Positions 25,807 through 34,487 of a DNA stretch of 64,000 nt are shown one piece after another; position 1 is the first letter of the stretch, and every line of letters starts with the position of its first letter. This stretch comes from CAZDET01 sp964504335 (GTDB taxonomy: Bacteria > Bacteroidota > Bacteroidia > Chitinophagales > Saprospiraceae). The DNA lies in NCBI GenBank assembly GCA_964504335.1, contig CAZDET010000002.1, positions 1 to 64,000 of the forward strand, in the 5' to 3' direction. Made by a program: the position numbers and the translations under genes. Below the pieces are notes generated by a model. The model saw only the letters and a program-made list of their open reading frames with translations. It searched no databases and was not told the origin of the DNA.

Positions 25807-28800
25807 TCAACGATTAGAGGGGGCAAAGCTACCGTTCACGTCGCCCATCTTCACTCCAATCAGGGTGGTAGTTTCCGGGCCTTCCAAAGGGGTAAACCGG
25901 ACGGATTCGGGAAAATCGACCCGCAAATCCGGTGGATTCGGAAACGCGTGATCTTCGGGCACAAACCGCCAGGGAGGCAAATCGCCAAACTGCTGCACTT
26001 TCCCCAAGATGGCCCGTACCATCTGCAACAGATCCGCGGCGGTGAGGGATTCAGAATTGTTCACATCGCCGGCAATTTGTTGATAATTGCTACGGAGCAA
26101 CTCCTTGGCGAGGATGTGCTGCTGTACCCGCACAATATCGGCAACACTCAGGCCGGCGGCAATCGCATCGTTTTTAGTAGCAAATAGCTCGTAATCCACG
26201 CCGAGCCGTAATCCGGAAAAGGTAAAATACCCCCCCTCATCGGTAAGGGTGCTATCGACCTGACCGGCTGTCCGTAAGAATACGGTCACTCCCGGTAGTG
26301 CGAGGCCATTTTCGCGCAAGACATACCCATCAATCATTCCATCCCGGCGACAGGTGCCGCAATCTTCGACTTCGAAGGCATAAGTCGACTGCGCCAGATT
26401 GCCACAAGCATCCAGTGCTAGTAACTGATAGCGGTAATTTCCCACGGGAAACGCGCCCGACAGCACCAATTGCCCATTCAACAGGTTCCAGGTGCCGAAG
26501 GTATCGACGGCTAGCTCCTCCTCGTCAACCGTCAGGCTCGTTTGGATTTGGAGACCGGAGGTGCAATTGTCCGTCAGATCAATTCCCAAATCGACGGCCG
26601 CCAAACAGGAAGGCTCTGCAGTGCAAAAGCGAACGGGCAGCCCGGCCAGACTCCCGAAGACGGGTGCTTCCGCATCGCTCACTTCAATAAACTGATCGTA
26701 CTGATACCAACCGCCTCCGGCAGTACCGATGGGGCGCTCAACGTCGCCTTGCTTTTCGTACAACTCGTTGCCGCGAATGCGCAGTAAATAAGCATCGCCA
26801 CCGGAGGGATTGCCTCCGACGGCATCCAGACGGGGAATGGTCGTAGGTAGGCTAGCTGGGTTACAGCGATTTCGAATAGTATACCGTCGGCGCAATCGGT
26901 AGCAACCACTCGCCAGGTTTCCCTCCAACAGAGAGTCCGACACCGTCAGTTCCAACTCGTCACAACTACCCGTACGGCGGATTTCCAGCCGATCGTCGCC
27001 GTCTGTACAGGTATACGAGCGATCGCTTGGGATAGAAAGCTCCAGATCGTGCTGCGTATCGAGGGAAATGACCTGCGTCACCTCCGCCGGCGGATTCACT
27101 TCATTGTCCCGTGCCGTCCAGCGTCGGGTAATCGTTCCCTGGCCACAGGCATCCACCTGGGCATCTACCGAAAAATCGACCGTGATCTCACAATTGTCCC
27201 CAAAGGCAGGTGCCTCGAAGTCGGCCTGCAGGAAGTCCTGATAATCTGTACCACAGGGCAACGTCCGGTCGGCGGGCGCACTGAGTACTCGAACGGGGTT
27301 CAAATCCAATGGCGTTACAGTGGCCCGACACGTAGCGGCATTGCCACTGCAATCCGTGAGTCGCAAGTCGATCTCAATGGGTCGATTGGTGCAAAACAAA
27401 TCGATGAAATCACGATAGGCTGATTCAGGTTCTTCGGCCAGCTTCATCTCAAATCGATCATCGCAGCAGTAGTCGCTACTACCACGGTCGATGTTCTGGG
27501 GGAATAATCGCGCCGAGCCGTCCGGTAACAAGCTCACATTTATTTGCCCCGCACAGATCATAATGGGCGGCAACACATCGAGGATCTCCGCTTCGATGGT
27601 TTGCTCGCTACTATTGCCGCAACTATCGGTCAGAACATAGCGGAAGAGGTGGTACCCCGGTTCCAGTCCCGGCGCGGGAATGCGCCCTCCCTCGCGGCCA
27701 TCCTGACCATTCACATAAACGGCCTCTCCAATGGGAGTGATAATTTCAATGGAGGTAATGTCGTTGCAATCCGACCAATTTAGCGGCGGAGGAAGCAGAC
27801 TTTGACTGCGGCAGGAGCCACCGGAAGTTGCCGGTGGCAAATCGGCGGTCAGGAAGAGTTCGGGCAGCTCGAAAGCGGGTGCCTGTTCGTCCACCACCCG
27901 GATGAGTTGCTGGTTATCGTTTCCGAGGCCATCTACCTCGAAGATTTGGTTTCCGCAGGCATCCAATACCGTCCAGGTGCGCAGAATGCTGAAGTCGTTG
28001 GGGCCGCATCCGTCAAACCGCCGGTCTTCGAAGAAATACTGCAGGCCACAATCCGCATCGTCGATCAAATTGGGCCGGCCGGCACCTTCGGCAGTCGCTT
28101 CGATCCGTGCCGGCTCTGCAAGGTAATCCGAACAGGAAATGCGGACATCGGCCGGAAAACGCAGCTGTGCTACCGATGCCCGCAGGATAGCAATTCGCTG
28201 GTCCGCCGAAGTTTCGTTGCCCCAGATGTCGGTGGCAATCCAACGGCGGTGGATGATTTTCGCGGTCGTTGCACAAGGAGTTATCTGGATGGAATCTTCG
28301 TAGCGCAACGTCACTTCCGAGCAGTCCATCACCTGCGCGATACCCGTGGTACTGGTAGCTGTGTCTTGAGTACAACTCAAATCGATGGCCGGCGGTGGAG
28401 TCAGCGTTGGAGGGGTCCGCTCGGAAATATTCAGGATCACCTCACAGGACTGCCCGGAACAGGAATCCAGGACGGTAGCTCGCACTGGCCCCAGGATGTC
28501 CGCTCCGGTGATCACATTGCCGGGTAGTATCCGGCCATCGGCCGTTTGAAGGCTCAGAGCGTACCCCGCCTGGCTATCGTTGGCCCGGGGCACCAGGTCC
28601 CCCAGCCGGATGACGACTTCGCAGCTTTCGTTCATCACGTAGTTGAGGTTGCCAAAGCAGGTGGGCGGCCCGGCACGCACCACGGTAGTTTGCTCCACCA
28701 CGGTGCGGCAACCGGTCTTATCGCTTGCTGCAAAGGCATTGCTCCCGGCATCGCCCGTTAGCTGCACGCGGTAGGTGCCACTTGGCAGGGTAGCGGGATC

Positions 28801-29487
28801 GAAGGTTGATCCGGTGCTGCGCACCGCTTGGTTTCGATCGAGAACTTGCCATTCCCGATGATAATCCCGAGGGGTCAGGTAATCATCGAAGCCCGAAAAC
28901 AAGCTCCCCTCCAACTCTACGGCCGACTGGTTCCCACAATACAACGTATCGAGGTTGTCGATTGTCGGGTGAGGATAATAACAACGCTCCCCAATCAACC
29001 CAAAGGTCGCTCCGGGAAGATCCATGTATGCTGCTACCTCCGCCTGAAATCCTAACTGATCCTTGTGCAAAATGGGCAGGACATAGATGCCGGTTGCACC
29101 GACCTCCGGAATTGACGTACCCAACCCGAGTGGCTGCCCCAACGTATCGAATACTCCGACCCCATAGGATAACGACCAGGCCTGCCCGCTAACACCGGTC
29201 GCCACGATGAGCTGATCGCGAAACCAGCCATCACTCGGGGGCTCCGCTCCTGCCACCGCCGGATCATCCACACAGGAGCATGCGGCTTGCAAATCTGCCT
29301 GGCCATCGCCATCGAGATCGACCGAGTCGGTGGCCGCGCGGTTGAGCACCTCAAAGGGCGCAGAAAAAGCGCCGGGCCGTTCGAACTGTACAAGCGGTTC
29401 CTGCCCGTAGGCGACCATAATGCCGACAAGCAAAAAGCATAAAATACCCGTACACTTGGCAATAGAGAGGCATTGGCCATGCTCCAT
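25807..29487 (-). CDS. Very large secreted protein with Ig/HYR-like repeats, Cna-B-like and dockerin-like C-terminus
   Basis: The 1226 residues start with a signal peptide (GILCFLLVGIMVAYGQ). The body contains many Cys-bearing HYR/Ig-like units (T-D-x-C-G-N-x-[ST] pattern, e.g. LTDSCGNSSEQTI, ALDACGNLAQST). Near the end comes a carboxypeptidase-regulatory/Cna-B-like domain (about 1050-1115, IDGYVLRENGLALPGVTVFL). A dockerin-like segment follows (about 1115-1220), with VADIVRVQQHIL, then GDVNNSESLTAADLLQMV and finally MGDVNGS. There is no obvious T9SS type A tail; the protein ends at VNGSFAPSNR. It is probably surface-exposed. Start: first ATG before the signal sequence. Confidence 0.85.
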   Translation of the reverse strand: MEHGQCLSIAKCTGILCFLLVGIMVAYGQEPLVQFERPGAFSAPFEVLNRAATDSVDLDGDGQADLQAACSCVDDPAVAGAEPPSDGWFRDQLIVATGVSGQAWSLSYGVGVFDTLGQPLGLGTSIPEVGATGIYVLPILHKDQLGFQAEVAAYMDLPGATFGLIGERCYYPHPTIDNLDTLYCGNQSAVELEGSLFSGFDDYLTPRDYHREWQVLDRNQAVRSTGSTFDPATLPSGTYRVQLTGDAGSNAFAASDKTGCRTVVEQTTVVRAGPPTCFGNLNYVMNESCEVVIRLGDLVPRANDSQAGYALSLQTADGRILPGNVITGADILGPVRATVLDSCSGQSCEVILNISERTPPTLTPPPAIDLSCTQDTATSTTGIAQVMDCSEVTLRYEDSIQITPCATTAKIIHRRWIATDIWGNETSADQRIAILRASVAQLRFPADVRISCSDYLAEPARIEATAEGAGRPNLIDDADCGLQYFFEDRRFDGCGPNDFSILRTWTVLDACGNQIFEVDGLGNDNQQLIRVVDEQAPAFELPELFLTADLPPATSGGSCRSQSLLPPPLNWSDCNDITSIEIITPIGEAVYVNGQDGREGGRIPAPGLEPGYHLFRYVLTDSCGNSSEQTIEAEILDVLPPIMICAGQINVSLLPDGSARLFPQNIDRGSSDYCCDDRFEMKLAEEPESAYRDFIDLFCTNRPIEIDLRLTDCSGNAATCRATVTPLDLNPVRVLSAPADRTLPCGTDYQDFLQADFEAPAFGDNCEITVDFSVDAQVDACGQGTITRRWTARDNEVNPPAEVTQVISLDTQHDLELSIPSDRSYTCTDGDDRLEIRRTGSCDELELTVSDSLLEGNLASGCYRLRRRYTIRNRCNPASLPTTIPRLDAVGGNPSGGDAYLLRIRGNELYEKQGDVERPIGTAGGGWYQYDQFIEVSDAEAPVFGSLAGLPVRFCTAEPSCLAAVDLGIDLTDNCTSGLQIQTSLTVDEEELAVDTFGTWNLLNGQLVLSGAFPVGNYRYQLLALDACGNLAQSTYAFEVEDCGTCRRDGMIDGYVLRENGLALPGVTVFLRTAGQVDSTLTDEGGYFTFSGLRLGVDYELFATKNDAIAAGLSVADIVRVQQHILAKELLRSNYQQIAGDVNNSESLTAADLLQMVRAILGKVQQFGDLPPWRFVPEDHAFPNPPDLRVDFPESVRFTPLEGPETTTLIGVKMGDVNGSFAPSNR

Positions 29488-29682
29488 GGAGGGTCTACTT
29501 TAAATCGGTTGGGAATGGCCTGGGGAATGTTTGTAGGCTTTTAGACCGTTAGACGTTTAGATTATCCAGGCAATGGGTCGCTCACCTTCACTAAAGGTCT
29601 AAATGCTAACGGCCTGAAAGGCTCATTGCGCTAAAATAGACATTTCTCAATTTCCCGCTTGGAAAACTAAGACCACTTCGCC
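29488..29682. other. Intergenic region with facing TTTAGACC-word repeats
   Basis: No gene is seen here. TTTAGACC (29540-29547) faces GGTCTAAA (29596-29603), and CCGTTAG (29546-29552) faces CTAACGG (29606-29612). Both arms are degenerate tandems of the same words as at 24494-24561. The remainder leads into the trp promoter. Confidence 0.65.
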
Positions 29683-29690
29683 TATATTTG
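29683..29690 (+). promoter_or_regulatory. trp operon promoter -7 box TATATTTG
   Basis: Exact match to TAnnTTTG, 18 bp before the leader-peptide ATG. A CTTG at 29658-29661 could serve as the upstream element (21 bp spacing). Transcription should start about 29697. Confidence 0.6.
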
Positions 29691-29708
29691 AGCCAACGAT
29701 AAAAAACA

Positions 29709-29771
29709 ATGAACGGTATAGTGCGCACATGGTGGTGGTGGACGACTCAAACGACACAACGGGTGAGTTGA
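29709..29771 (+). CDS. trpL: trp operon leader peptide (four consecutive Trp codons)
   Basis: A 20-codon reading frame, ATG 29709 to TGA 29769-29771, encodes MNGIVRTWWWWTTQTTQRVS. The four TGG codons at 29730-29741 are consecutive. It starts about 12 nt after the predicted transcription start and lies just upstream of a terminator and trpE. In the attenuation scheme known from enteric bacteria, ribosome stalling at the Trp codons would prevent the pause hairpin (29743-29749 with 29764-29770) and free 29760-29766 to pair with 29812-29818, disrupting the terminator. Four adjacent Trp codons in a 20-codon frame are very unlikely by chance. Confidence 0.88.
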   Translation: MNGIVRTWWWWTTQTTQRVS

Positions 29772-29836
29772 CACGGCATTGCGTATTATCACGAAATCGG
29801 CCTGTCGGAAATCACCCGGCAGGCCGATTTTGCTTT
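29743..29836 (+). promoter_or_regulatory. trp attenuator: pause hairpin, antiterminator and terminator
   Basis: Terminator: AAATCGGCCTG (29794-29804) pairs perfectly with CAGGCCGATTT (29820-29830). The stem extends inward by one U-G and three Watson-Crick pairs and is followed by TTTTGCTTT. Pause hairpin: 29743-29749 with 29764-29770 (7 bp, one G-U), beginning 2 nt after the last Trp codon. Antiterminator: CGGGTGA (29760-29766) with TCACCCG (29812-29818), exclusive of both other hairpins. All pairings were found by eye, without energy calculation. Confidence 0.8.
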
Positions 29837-29847
29837 AACCTTCAAAC

Positions 29848-31272
29848 ATGAAGATAGATATCGCTCCCCCCATCGATCTGGAAGTGCACATGCGGCGGCT
29901 GCCCGCCGATATGACCACGCCCGTCACTTTATATCTCAACCTCCGCGATCAATTTACCGATCCGGTATTGCTCGAAAGTAACGACAGCAACTCGGCGGAA
30001 AACTACTGGTCGTATCTCGGCCTCGAAACGCTGGCCAGTTTTCGCGTACAAGCCGGGCAAATCCGCATTGCGTATCCCGGAGAACCGGTGCGCCAGCAAT
30101 CCGTCCAATCGATCGAATCGGTGCCGGAGGGCCTGTATCAGTTTTTGCAGCGGTTTCAGCTGCACACCTACACCGAATCGGTCTACCAGGGGTTCAACGG
30201 CGTGTTCGGCCATACGGGTTTCGACGCGGTACAGTATTTCGACACCCTGGAATTCGACGCCCAAAAGCGGCGCTTTGACCTCCCCGATCTGCGCTATCAC
30301 GTGTACCGCTACATCATTGCCGTCAATCACTTTAAGAATCAGCTCTTTCTGATCGAGAACTTGCCGAAGGGCGAAGCCTCTCAACTGGATCGCCTGGAGC
30401 AGTTGATTTTGAGCCGGAAATTTGTGGCCCATCCCTTCGAACGGCGTGGAAAAGTGCGCTCCAATCTGACGGACGATGGCTATCGAGAACTCGTGCGGGT
30501 AGGCAAACACCACTGCCAGGTGGGGGATGTGTTTCAGATGGTGATGAGCCGGCAGTTCGAACAGGATTATAGTGGCGATGATTTTCAAGTGTACCGGGCC
30601 CTACGGTCCATCAACCCGTCGCCCTACCTCTTCTACTTTGACTACGGCGACTACCGCATTTTCGGGTCGTCGCCCGAAGCCCAACTGATCGTCGAGGATG
30701 GCATCGCACGGGTCAATCCAATCGCTGGCACCTACCGCCGCACGGGCGATCGCCAGTCGGACGCTACCAAGGCCGCCGAACTGCTTGAAGATCCCAAGGA
30801 AAATGCCGAGCACATTATGCTGGTCGATCTGGCCCGCAACGATCTGGGGCGGCATACGACCGACGTACGCGTGACCTCCCTCAAAGAAATCCAGTACTTC
30901 AGCCACGTGATCCACCTGGTCTCCACGGTGGAAGGCGACCTTTCGGCCGATGCCAATCCGGTGCGTATTTTCGGCGACACCTTCCCGGCGGGCACCCTTT
31001 CCGGGGCTCCGAAGTACAAGGCCATGCAGCTTATCGATCAGTACGAAAATCAACATCGCTCCTTCTACGGAGGCGCGCTCGGAGTGATCGACTTCGACGG
31101 CAATATGAATCAGGCCATCGTCATTCGGTCCTTTTTGAGCCAGGACAATACCCTCTACTACCAGGCCGGTGCGGGCATCGTTTCGGCTAGTGATGAAGAA
31201 CTGGAACTACAGGAAGTGAACAACAAACTCGGCGCCCTCAACCGGGCACTTGCCGAGGCCGAACAACTTTAA
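29848..31272 (+). CDS. trpE: Anthranilate synthase component I
   Basis: 474 residues. It converts chorismate and glutamine-derived ammonia to anthranilate with TrpG. LLESND near residue 33 matches the LLES element of the tryptophan feedback site, so allosteric inhibition is likely. Catalytic-domain motifs include RSINPSPYLFYFDYGDY, GSSPEAQL, NPIAGTYRRTGD, DLARNDLGR and FPAGTLSGAPKYKAM. It is the first structural gene after the attenuator and lies 25 bp before trpG. A short trpE without a fused TrpG is normal for the phylum. Confidence 0.96.
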   Translation: MKIDIAPPIDLEVHMRRLPADMTTPVTLYLNLRDQFTDPVLLESNDSNSAENYWSYLGLETLASFRVQAGQIRIAYPGEPVRQQSVQSIESVPEGLYQFLQRFQLHTYTESVYQGFNGVFGHTGFDAVQYFDTLEFDAQKRRFDLPDLRYHVYRYIIAVNHFKNQLFLIENLPKGEASQLDRLEQLILSRKFVAHPFERRGKVRSNLTDDGYRELVRVGKHHCQVGDVFQMVMSRQFEQDYSGDDFQVYRALRSINPSPYLFYFDYGDYRIFGSSPEAQLIVEDGIARVNPIAGTYRRTGDRQSDATKAAELLEDPKENAEHIMLVDLARNDLGRHTTDVRVTSLKEIQYFSHVIHLVSTVEGDLSADANPVRIFGDTFPAGTLSGAPKYKAMQLIDQYENQHRSFYGGALGVIDFDGNMNQAIVIRSFLSQDNTLYYQAGAGIVSASDEELELQEVNNKLGALNRALAEAEQL

Positions 31273-31297
31273 TCAAACCCTACAACCCACTGATTAG

Positions 31298-31912
31298 ATG
31301 GAAGTCCTGGTACTCGACAACTACGATTCCTTTACCTACAACCTCGTCCAGTACATCGAGGAGATCCTCGATCGGGAGATCGATGTTTTCCGCAATGATG
31401 CCATCGAGCTAGACGCCGTGAATCAATACGACGTCATCGTGCTATCACCCGGCCCGGGCGTACCGCAAGACGCGGGGATAATGCCCGACCTTATCCGGAA
31501 GTATGCCCCCTACAAACATCTTTTGGGTGTTTGCCTCGGCCATCAAGCCATTGGTGAAGCATTCGGAGCCGAATTACTCAACCTCGACCGCGTGTATCAC
31601 GGAACAGCCACTCAAATGCGCCAACTCGGAATCGATCCCGCCCTTTTCAAGGGATTGGATGCGGAGCTGACCGTCGGCCGCTATCACTCCTGGGTCATTC
31701 GTCCCGGTAGCCTTCCGCCCGAATTACTACTTACGGCTACCGATGATCGCGACCAAATCATGGCCATCAAACACCGCGACTACGAGGTGCGGGGCGTGCA
31801 GTTTCATCCCGAAAGTATCCTGACGGAAACCGGCTACCAGATGCTCGTCAACTATTTCCAATACGTCGAAGCGCAGCTTACAGCCGCCACCCGACCACAA
31901 GTCTCCAATTGA
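31298..31912 (+). CDS. trpG: Anthranilate synthase component II (glutamine amidotransferase)
   Basis: 204 residues, class I amidotransferase. The nucleophile Cys about 79 is in GVCLGHQAIGEAFG, and His and Glu are in VQFHPESILTE. An N-terminal LDNYDSFTYNLVQY motif is typical of TrpG/PabA. It supplies ammonia to TrpE; it could also serve PabB, but the operon position argues for tryptophan. The stop overlaps the trpD ATG by one base. Confidence 0.96.
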   Translation: MEVLVLDNYDSFTYNLVQYIEEILDREIDVFRNDAIELDAVNQYDVIVLSPGPGVPQDAGIMPDLIRKYAPYKHLLGVCLGHQAIGEAFGAELLNLDRVYHGTATQMRQLGIDPALFKGLDAELTVGRYHSWVIRPGSLPPELLLTATDDRDQIMAIKHRDYEVRGVQFHPESILTETGYQMLVNYFQYVEAQLTAATRPQVSN

Positions 31913-32904
31913 TGAAACATATACTATCCAAATTATTTGACCACGAATTACTCAGCCAGCAGGAAGCCTACGATACGCTGTTGCGCATCTCCGCCGGCGA
32001 GTTTAATCAGGTGCAGGTAGCTGCCTTCACAACCGTGTACAACATGCGCGCGGTGAGCGTAGATGAACTCCTGGGCTTTCGCGCTGCGCTGCTCGAGCTG
32101 GCCGTTCCGCTCGACATCGGGGAGCGCGACAGCATCGACATTGTCGGCACCGGCGGCGACGGAAAGGACACCTTCAACATCAGCACCCTCTCTTCCGTCG
32201 TGGTAGCCGGAGCCGGTTACACCGTTACCAAGCACGGCAGTTATGGCGTATCTTCCAGCGTGGGTTCCAGCGACGTGCTGCTGGCATTGGGCTATCAGTT
32301 TACCAACGACAGCGACCAGCTGCGCCGGCAACTCGACGAGGTAGGGCTCTGCTTTTTGCACGCACCGCTTTTCCATCCGGCCCTGAAGGAAGTAGTGCCC
32401 GTACGCCGGCAACTGGGCATGAAAACCTTTTTTAATATGCTCGGCCCCCTGGTCAATCCGGTGCAGCCCAGCCACCAGCTCTTCGGCACGTTCAGCCTGG
32501 AGCTATCGCGGGTCTATCAGTATATCATGCAACAATCGGAAAAACACTACACGATTGTTTATGCGCTGGACGGCTACGACGAAATCAGCCTGACGGGACC
32601 GGTAAAAGTGCGCTCTAATCAGGCCGAACGCCTGCTGCATCCCGCCGATTTCGGGATGCCTGCCACCACCCAGATCGACTTGTTTGGCGGCCATACCGCA
32701 GAGGAGGCCCGCACCATTTTCATCAATGTGTTGGAAAACAAGGGCACCGCTGCCCAGACAAATGTGGTGGCGGCCAACGCCGGACTGGCCATCCACACCC
32801 TAAAGCCCGAACAGTCGCTACCCGATTGTATAGCCGAGGCCCGGGAAAGCCTGGAAAGTGGCCGGGCAAAGCGGAAGCTGAAGCAATTGGTGGAAATGAA
32901 TTAA
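31912..32904 (+). CDS. trpD: Anthranilate phosphoribosyltransferase
   Basis: 330 residues from ATG 31912, which shares one base with the trpG stop (TGATG). It transfers the phosphoribosyl group of PRPP to anthranilate. Motifs seen: VGTGGDGKDTFNIST (PRPP-binding GTGGD), VTKHGSYGVSSSVGSSDVL (KHGN-type anthranilate site; here KHGS) and LGPLVNPVQPSHQLFG. A hairpin follows in the spacer to trpC, within the operon. Confidence 0.96.
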   Translation: MKHILSKLFDHELLSQQEAYDTLLRISAGEFNQVQVAAFTTVYNMRAVSVDELLGFRAALLELAVPLDIGERDSIDIVGTGGDGKDTFNISTLSSVVVAGAGYTVTKHGSYGVSSSVGSSDVLLALGYQFTNDSDQLRRQLDEVGLCFLHAPLFHPALKEVVPVRRQLGMKTFFNMLGPLVNPVQPSHQLFGTFSLELSRVYQYIMQQSEKHYTIVYALDGYDEISLTGPVKVRSNQAERLLHPADFGMPATTQIDLFGGHTAEEARTIFINVLENKGTAAQTNVVAANAGLAIHTLKPEQSLPDCIAEARESLESGRAKRKLKQLVEMN

Positions 32905-32937
32905 TGCTCTAGGACCGTCTTCGACGGGCTTTAATTC
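32898..32937 (+). repeat. Intra-operon hairpin between trpD and trpC
   Basis: GAATTAA (32898-32904, containing the trpD stop) faces TTAATTC (32931-32937). Inside, CCGTC (32915-32919) faces GACGG (32923-32927) around TTC. It belongs to the TTAAT-word hairpins; it could stabilise or partly terminate the upstream trpEGD message. Confidence 0.55.
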
Positions 32938-32964
32938 TTTAATTAATTGAATTGCAATATAAAA

Positions 32965-33789
32965 ATGTCGACTATACTAGATACCATCGTCGCCCACAAA
33001 CGGGAGGAAGTAGAAGGGCGCAAGGCATTGTATCCGGCAAAGCTGCTGGAGCAGAGCCTGTTTTTTCACACACCGACGGTCAGCTTGCGTAAGTACCTGC
33101 TGCGGGAGGACAAGACGGGCATCATTGCCGAATTCAAGCGCCGCTCCCCTTCACAGCAGGCCATCAACCTGTATGCAAAGGTGGAGGAGGTCAGTATCGG
33201 CTATATGCAGGCGGGTGCTGCCGCGCTGTCCATCCTGACGGATGAGCGATTTTTCGGAGGTTCGGCGGAGGACTTACGCGAAGCGCGGCGCTACAATTTT
33301 TGCCCCATCCTCCGGAAGGATTTCATCATCGATCCCTACCAAATCATCGAAGCACGCAGTTGGGGAGCAGACGCCATCTTGCTCATCGCCGCCTGCCTGA
33401 AAAAAGCGGAGTTACAGCAATTGGCCGATTTCGCCCACCAATTGGGCATGGAGGTCCTGGTTGAAATTTACGAGGCCGAAGAAATCGACCGTATCCCGCC
33501 AGGCGTGGACGTGGTTGGGGTCAACAACCGAAATTTGAGGGATTTCTCAGTGTCCATCCAGCATTCCCTCGACCTGTTCGATCAGCTTCCAGCGGAAGCT
33601 GTAAAAATAAGCGAGAGCGGAATCGAATCGCCCGAAGCGGTGATGGAATTGCGCGAACGAGGATACCGCGGTTTCCTTATCGGCACCCGCTTTATGCAAA
33701 CCGCACACCCGGGGCGGGCCTGTCGGGAATTCATCCATCAAATAGAACGCCAAGTCGCCAAACAGATCAAAGCCAACGCAAATGCCTAA
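32965..33789 (+). CDS. trpC: Indole-3-glycerol phosphate synthase
   Basis: 274 residues from ATG 32965 (MSTILDTIVAHKREEV); the frame extends upstream only through a TTG. The (beta/alpha)8 barrel closes the indole ring of CdRP. Motifs: IIAEFKRRSPSQQAIN (catalytic Glu and Lys), LRKDFIIDPYQI, VGVNNRNLRDF and KISESGIES. It is a stand-alone TrpC, not fused with TrpF, followed 32 bp later by trpF. Confidence 0.96.
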   Translation: MSTILDTIVAHKREEVEGRKALYPAKLLEQSLFFHTPTVSLRKYLLREDKTGIIAEFKRRSPSQQAINLYAKVEEVSIGYMQAGAAALSILTDERFFGGSAEDLREARRYNFCPILRKDFIIDPYQIIEARSWGADAILLIAACLKKAELQQLADFAHQLGMEVLVEIYEAEEIDRIPPGVDVVGVNNRNLRDFSVSIQHSLDLFDQLPAEAVKISESGIESPEAVMELRERGYRGFLIGTRFMQTAHPGRACREFIHQIERQVAKQIKANANA

Positions 33790-33821
33790 TCTACCCACAA
33801 CCTTCATCTCAACCTCATCAC

Positions 33822-34478
33822 ATGCACGTTAAAATCTGCGGCCTCCGCGACCCGGAAAACATCGCGGCCATTGCCAATCTCCCGGTCGATTATTTGGGAT
33901 TTATTTTCCAAGAACAATCACCCCGATTCGTGAGCGGGGAGGCGCTTCCTGCCTGGTTGGCCGAAAACGCCCACCTCCTCGAAGGCAAGAAGCGGGTCGG
34001 GGTTTTCGTCAATGCCGAAATCGATTTCATCCTGAATACTGTGCACGACTATGGGCTCCACTACGTGCAATTACACGGCAGCGAAAGCCCCACCTACTGT
34101 CAGGAGCTCAATGTCCTCTGGTCGGTGAGCAGCATGCAGCAGGCGCAGTTGATTAAGGCCTTTAGCGTGGATGCGCAATTTGACTTTGCCAGTACACAGG
34201 CATACGCAACCCATTGTCCGCTTTTCTTATTTGATACCAGGGGTGCAGCCGCAGGAGGCACCGGAGAGAAGTGGGATTGGTCGTTGCTCGATCGCTACGA
34301 AGGCATTACCCCCTTCTTCCTGAGCGGCGGCATTGGACCAGAGGATGCAGCGGCCATCCGCGCCATTCGCCACCCCCAGTTTTACGGCGTCGACTTGAAC
34401 AGCCGCTTCGAATCAGCTCCCGGAATTAAAGAAATCAGTAGGGCAGAGGCCTTTTTAGCAGAGCTCTCCCACACATAA
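33822..34478 (+). CDS. trpF: Phosphoribosylanthranilate isomerase
   Basis: 218 residues. It catalyses the Amadori rearrangement of PRA to CdRP. KICGLRDPENI at the N-terminus holds the catalytic Cys (residue 6 or so), VQLHGSES is the strand-3 motif, and LFDTRGAAAGGTGEKWDW carries the general-acid Asp and phosphate-binding glycines. FLSGGIGPEDA and GVDLNSRFESAPGIK complete the phosphate site. It sits between trpC and trpB, 9 bp before trpB. Confidence 0.96.
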   Translation: MHVKICGLRDPENIAAIANLPVDYLGFIFQEQSPRFVSGEALPAWLAENAHLLEGKKRVGVFVNAEIDFILNTVHDYGLHYVQLHGSESPTYCQELNVLWSVSSMQQAQLIKAFSVDAQFDFASTQAYATHCPLFLFDTRGAAAGGTGEKWDWSLLDRYEGITPFFLSGGIGPEDAAAIRAIRHPQFYGVDLNSRFESAPGIKEISRAEAFLAELSHT

Positions 34479-34487
34479 GCTACAACC

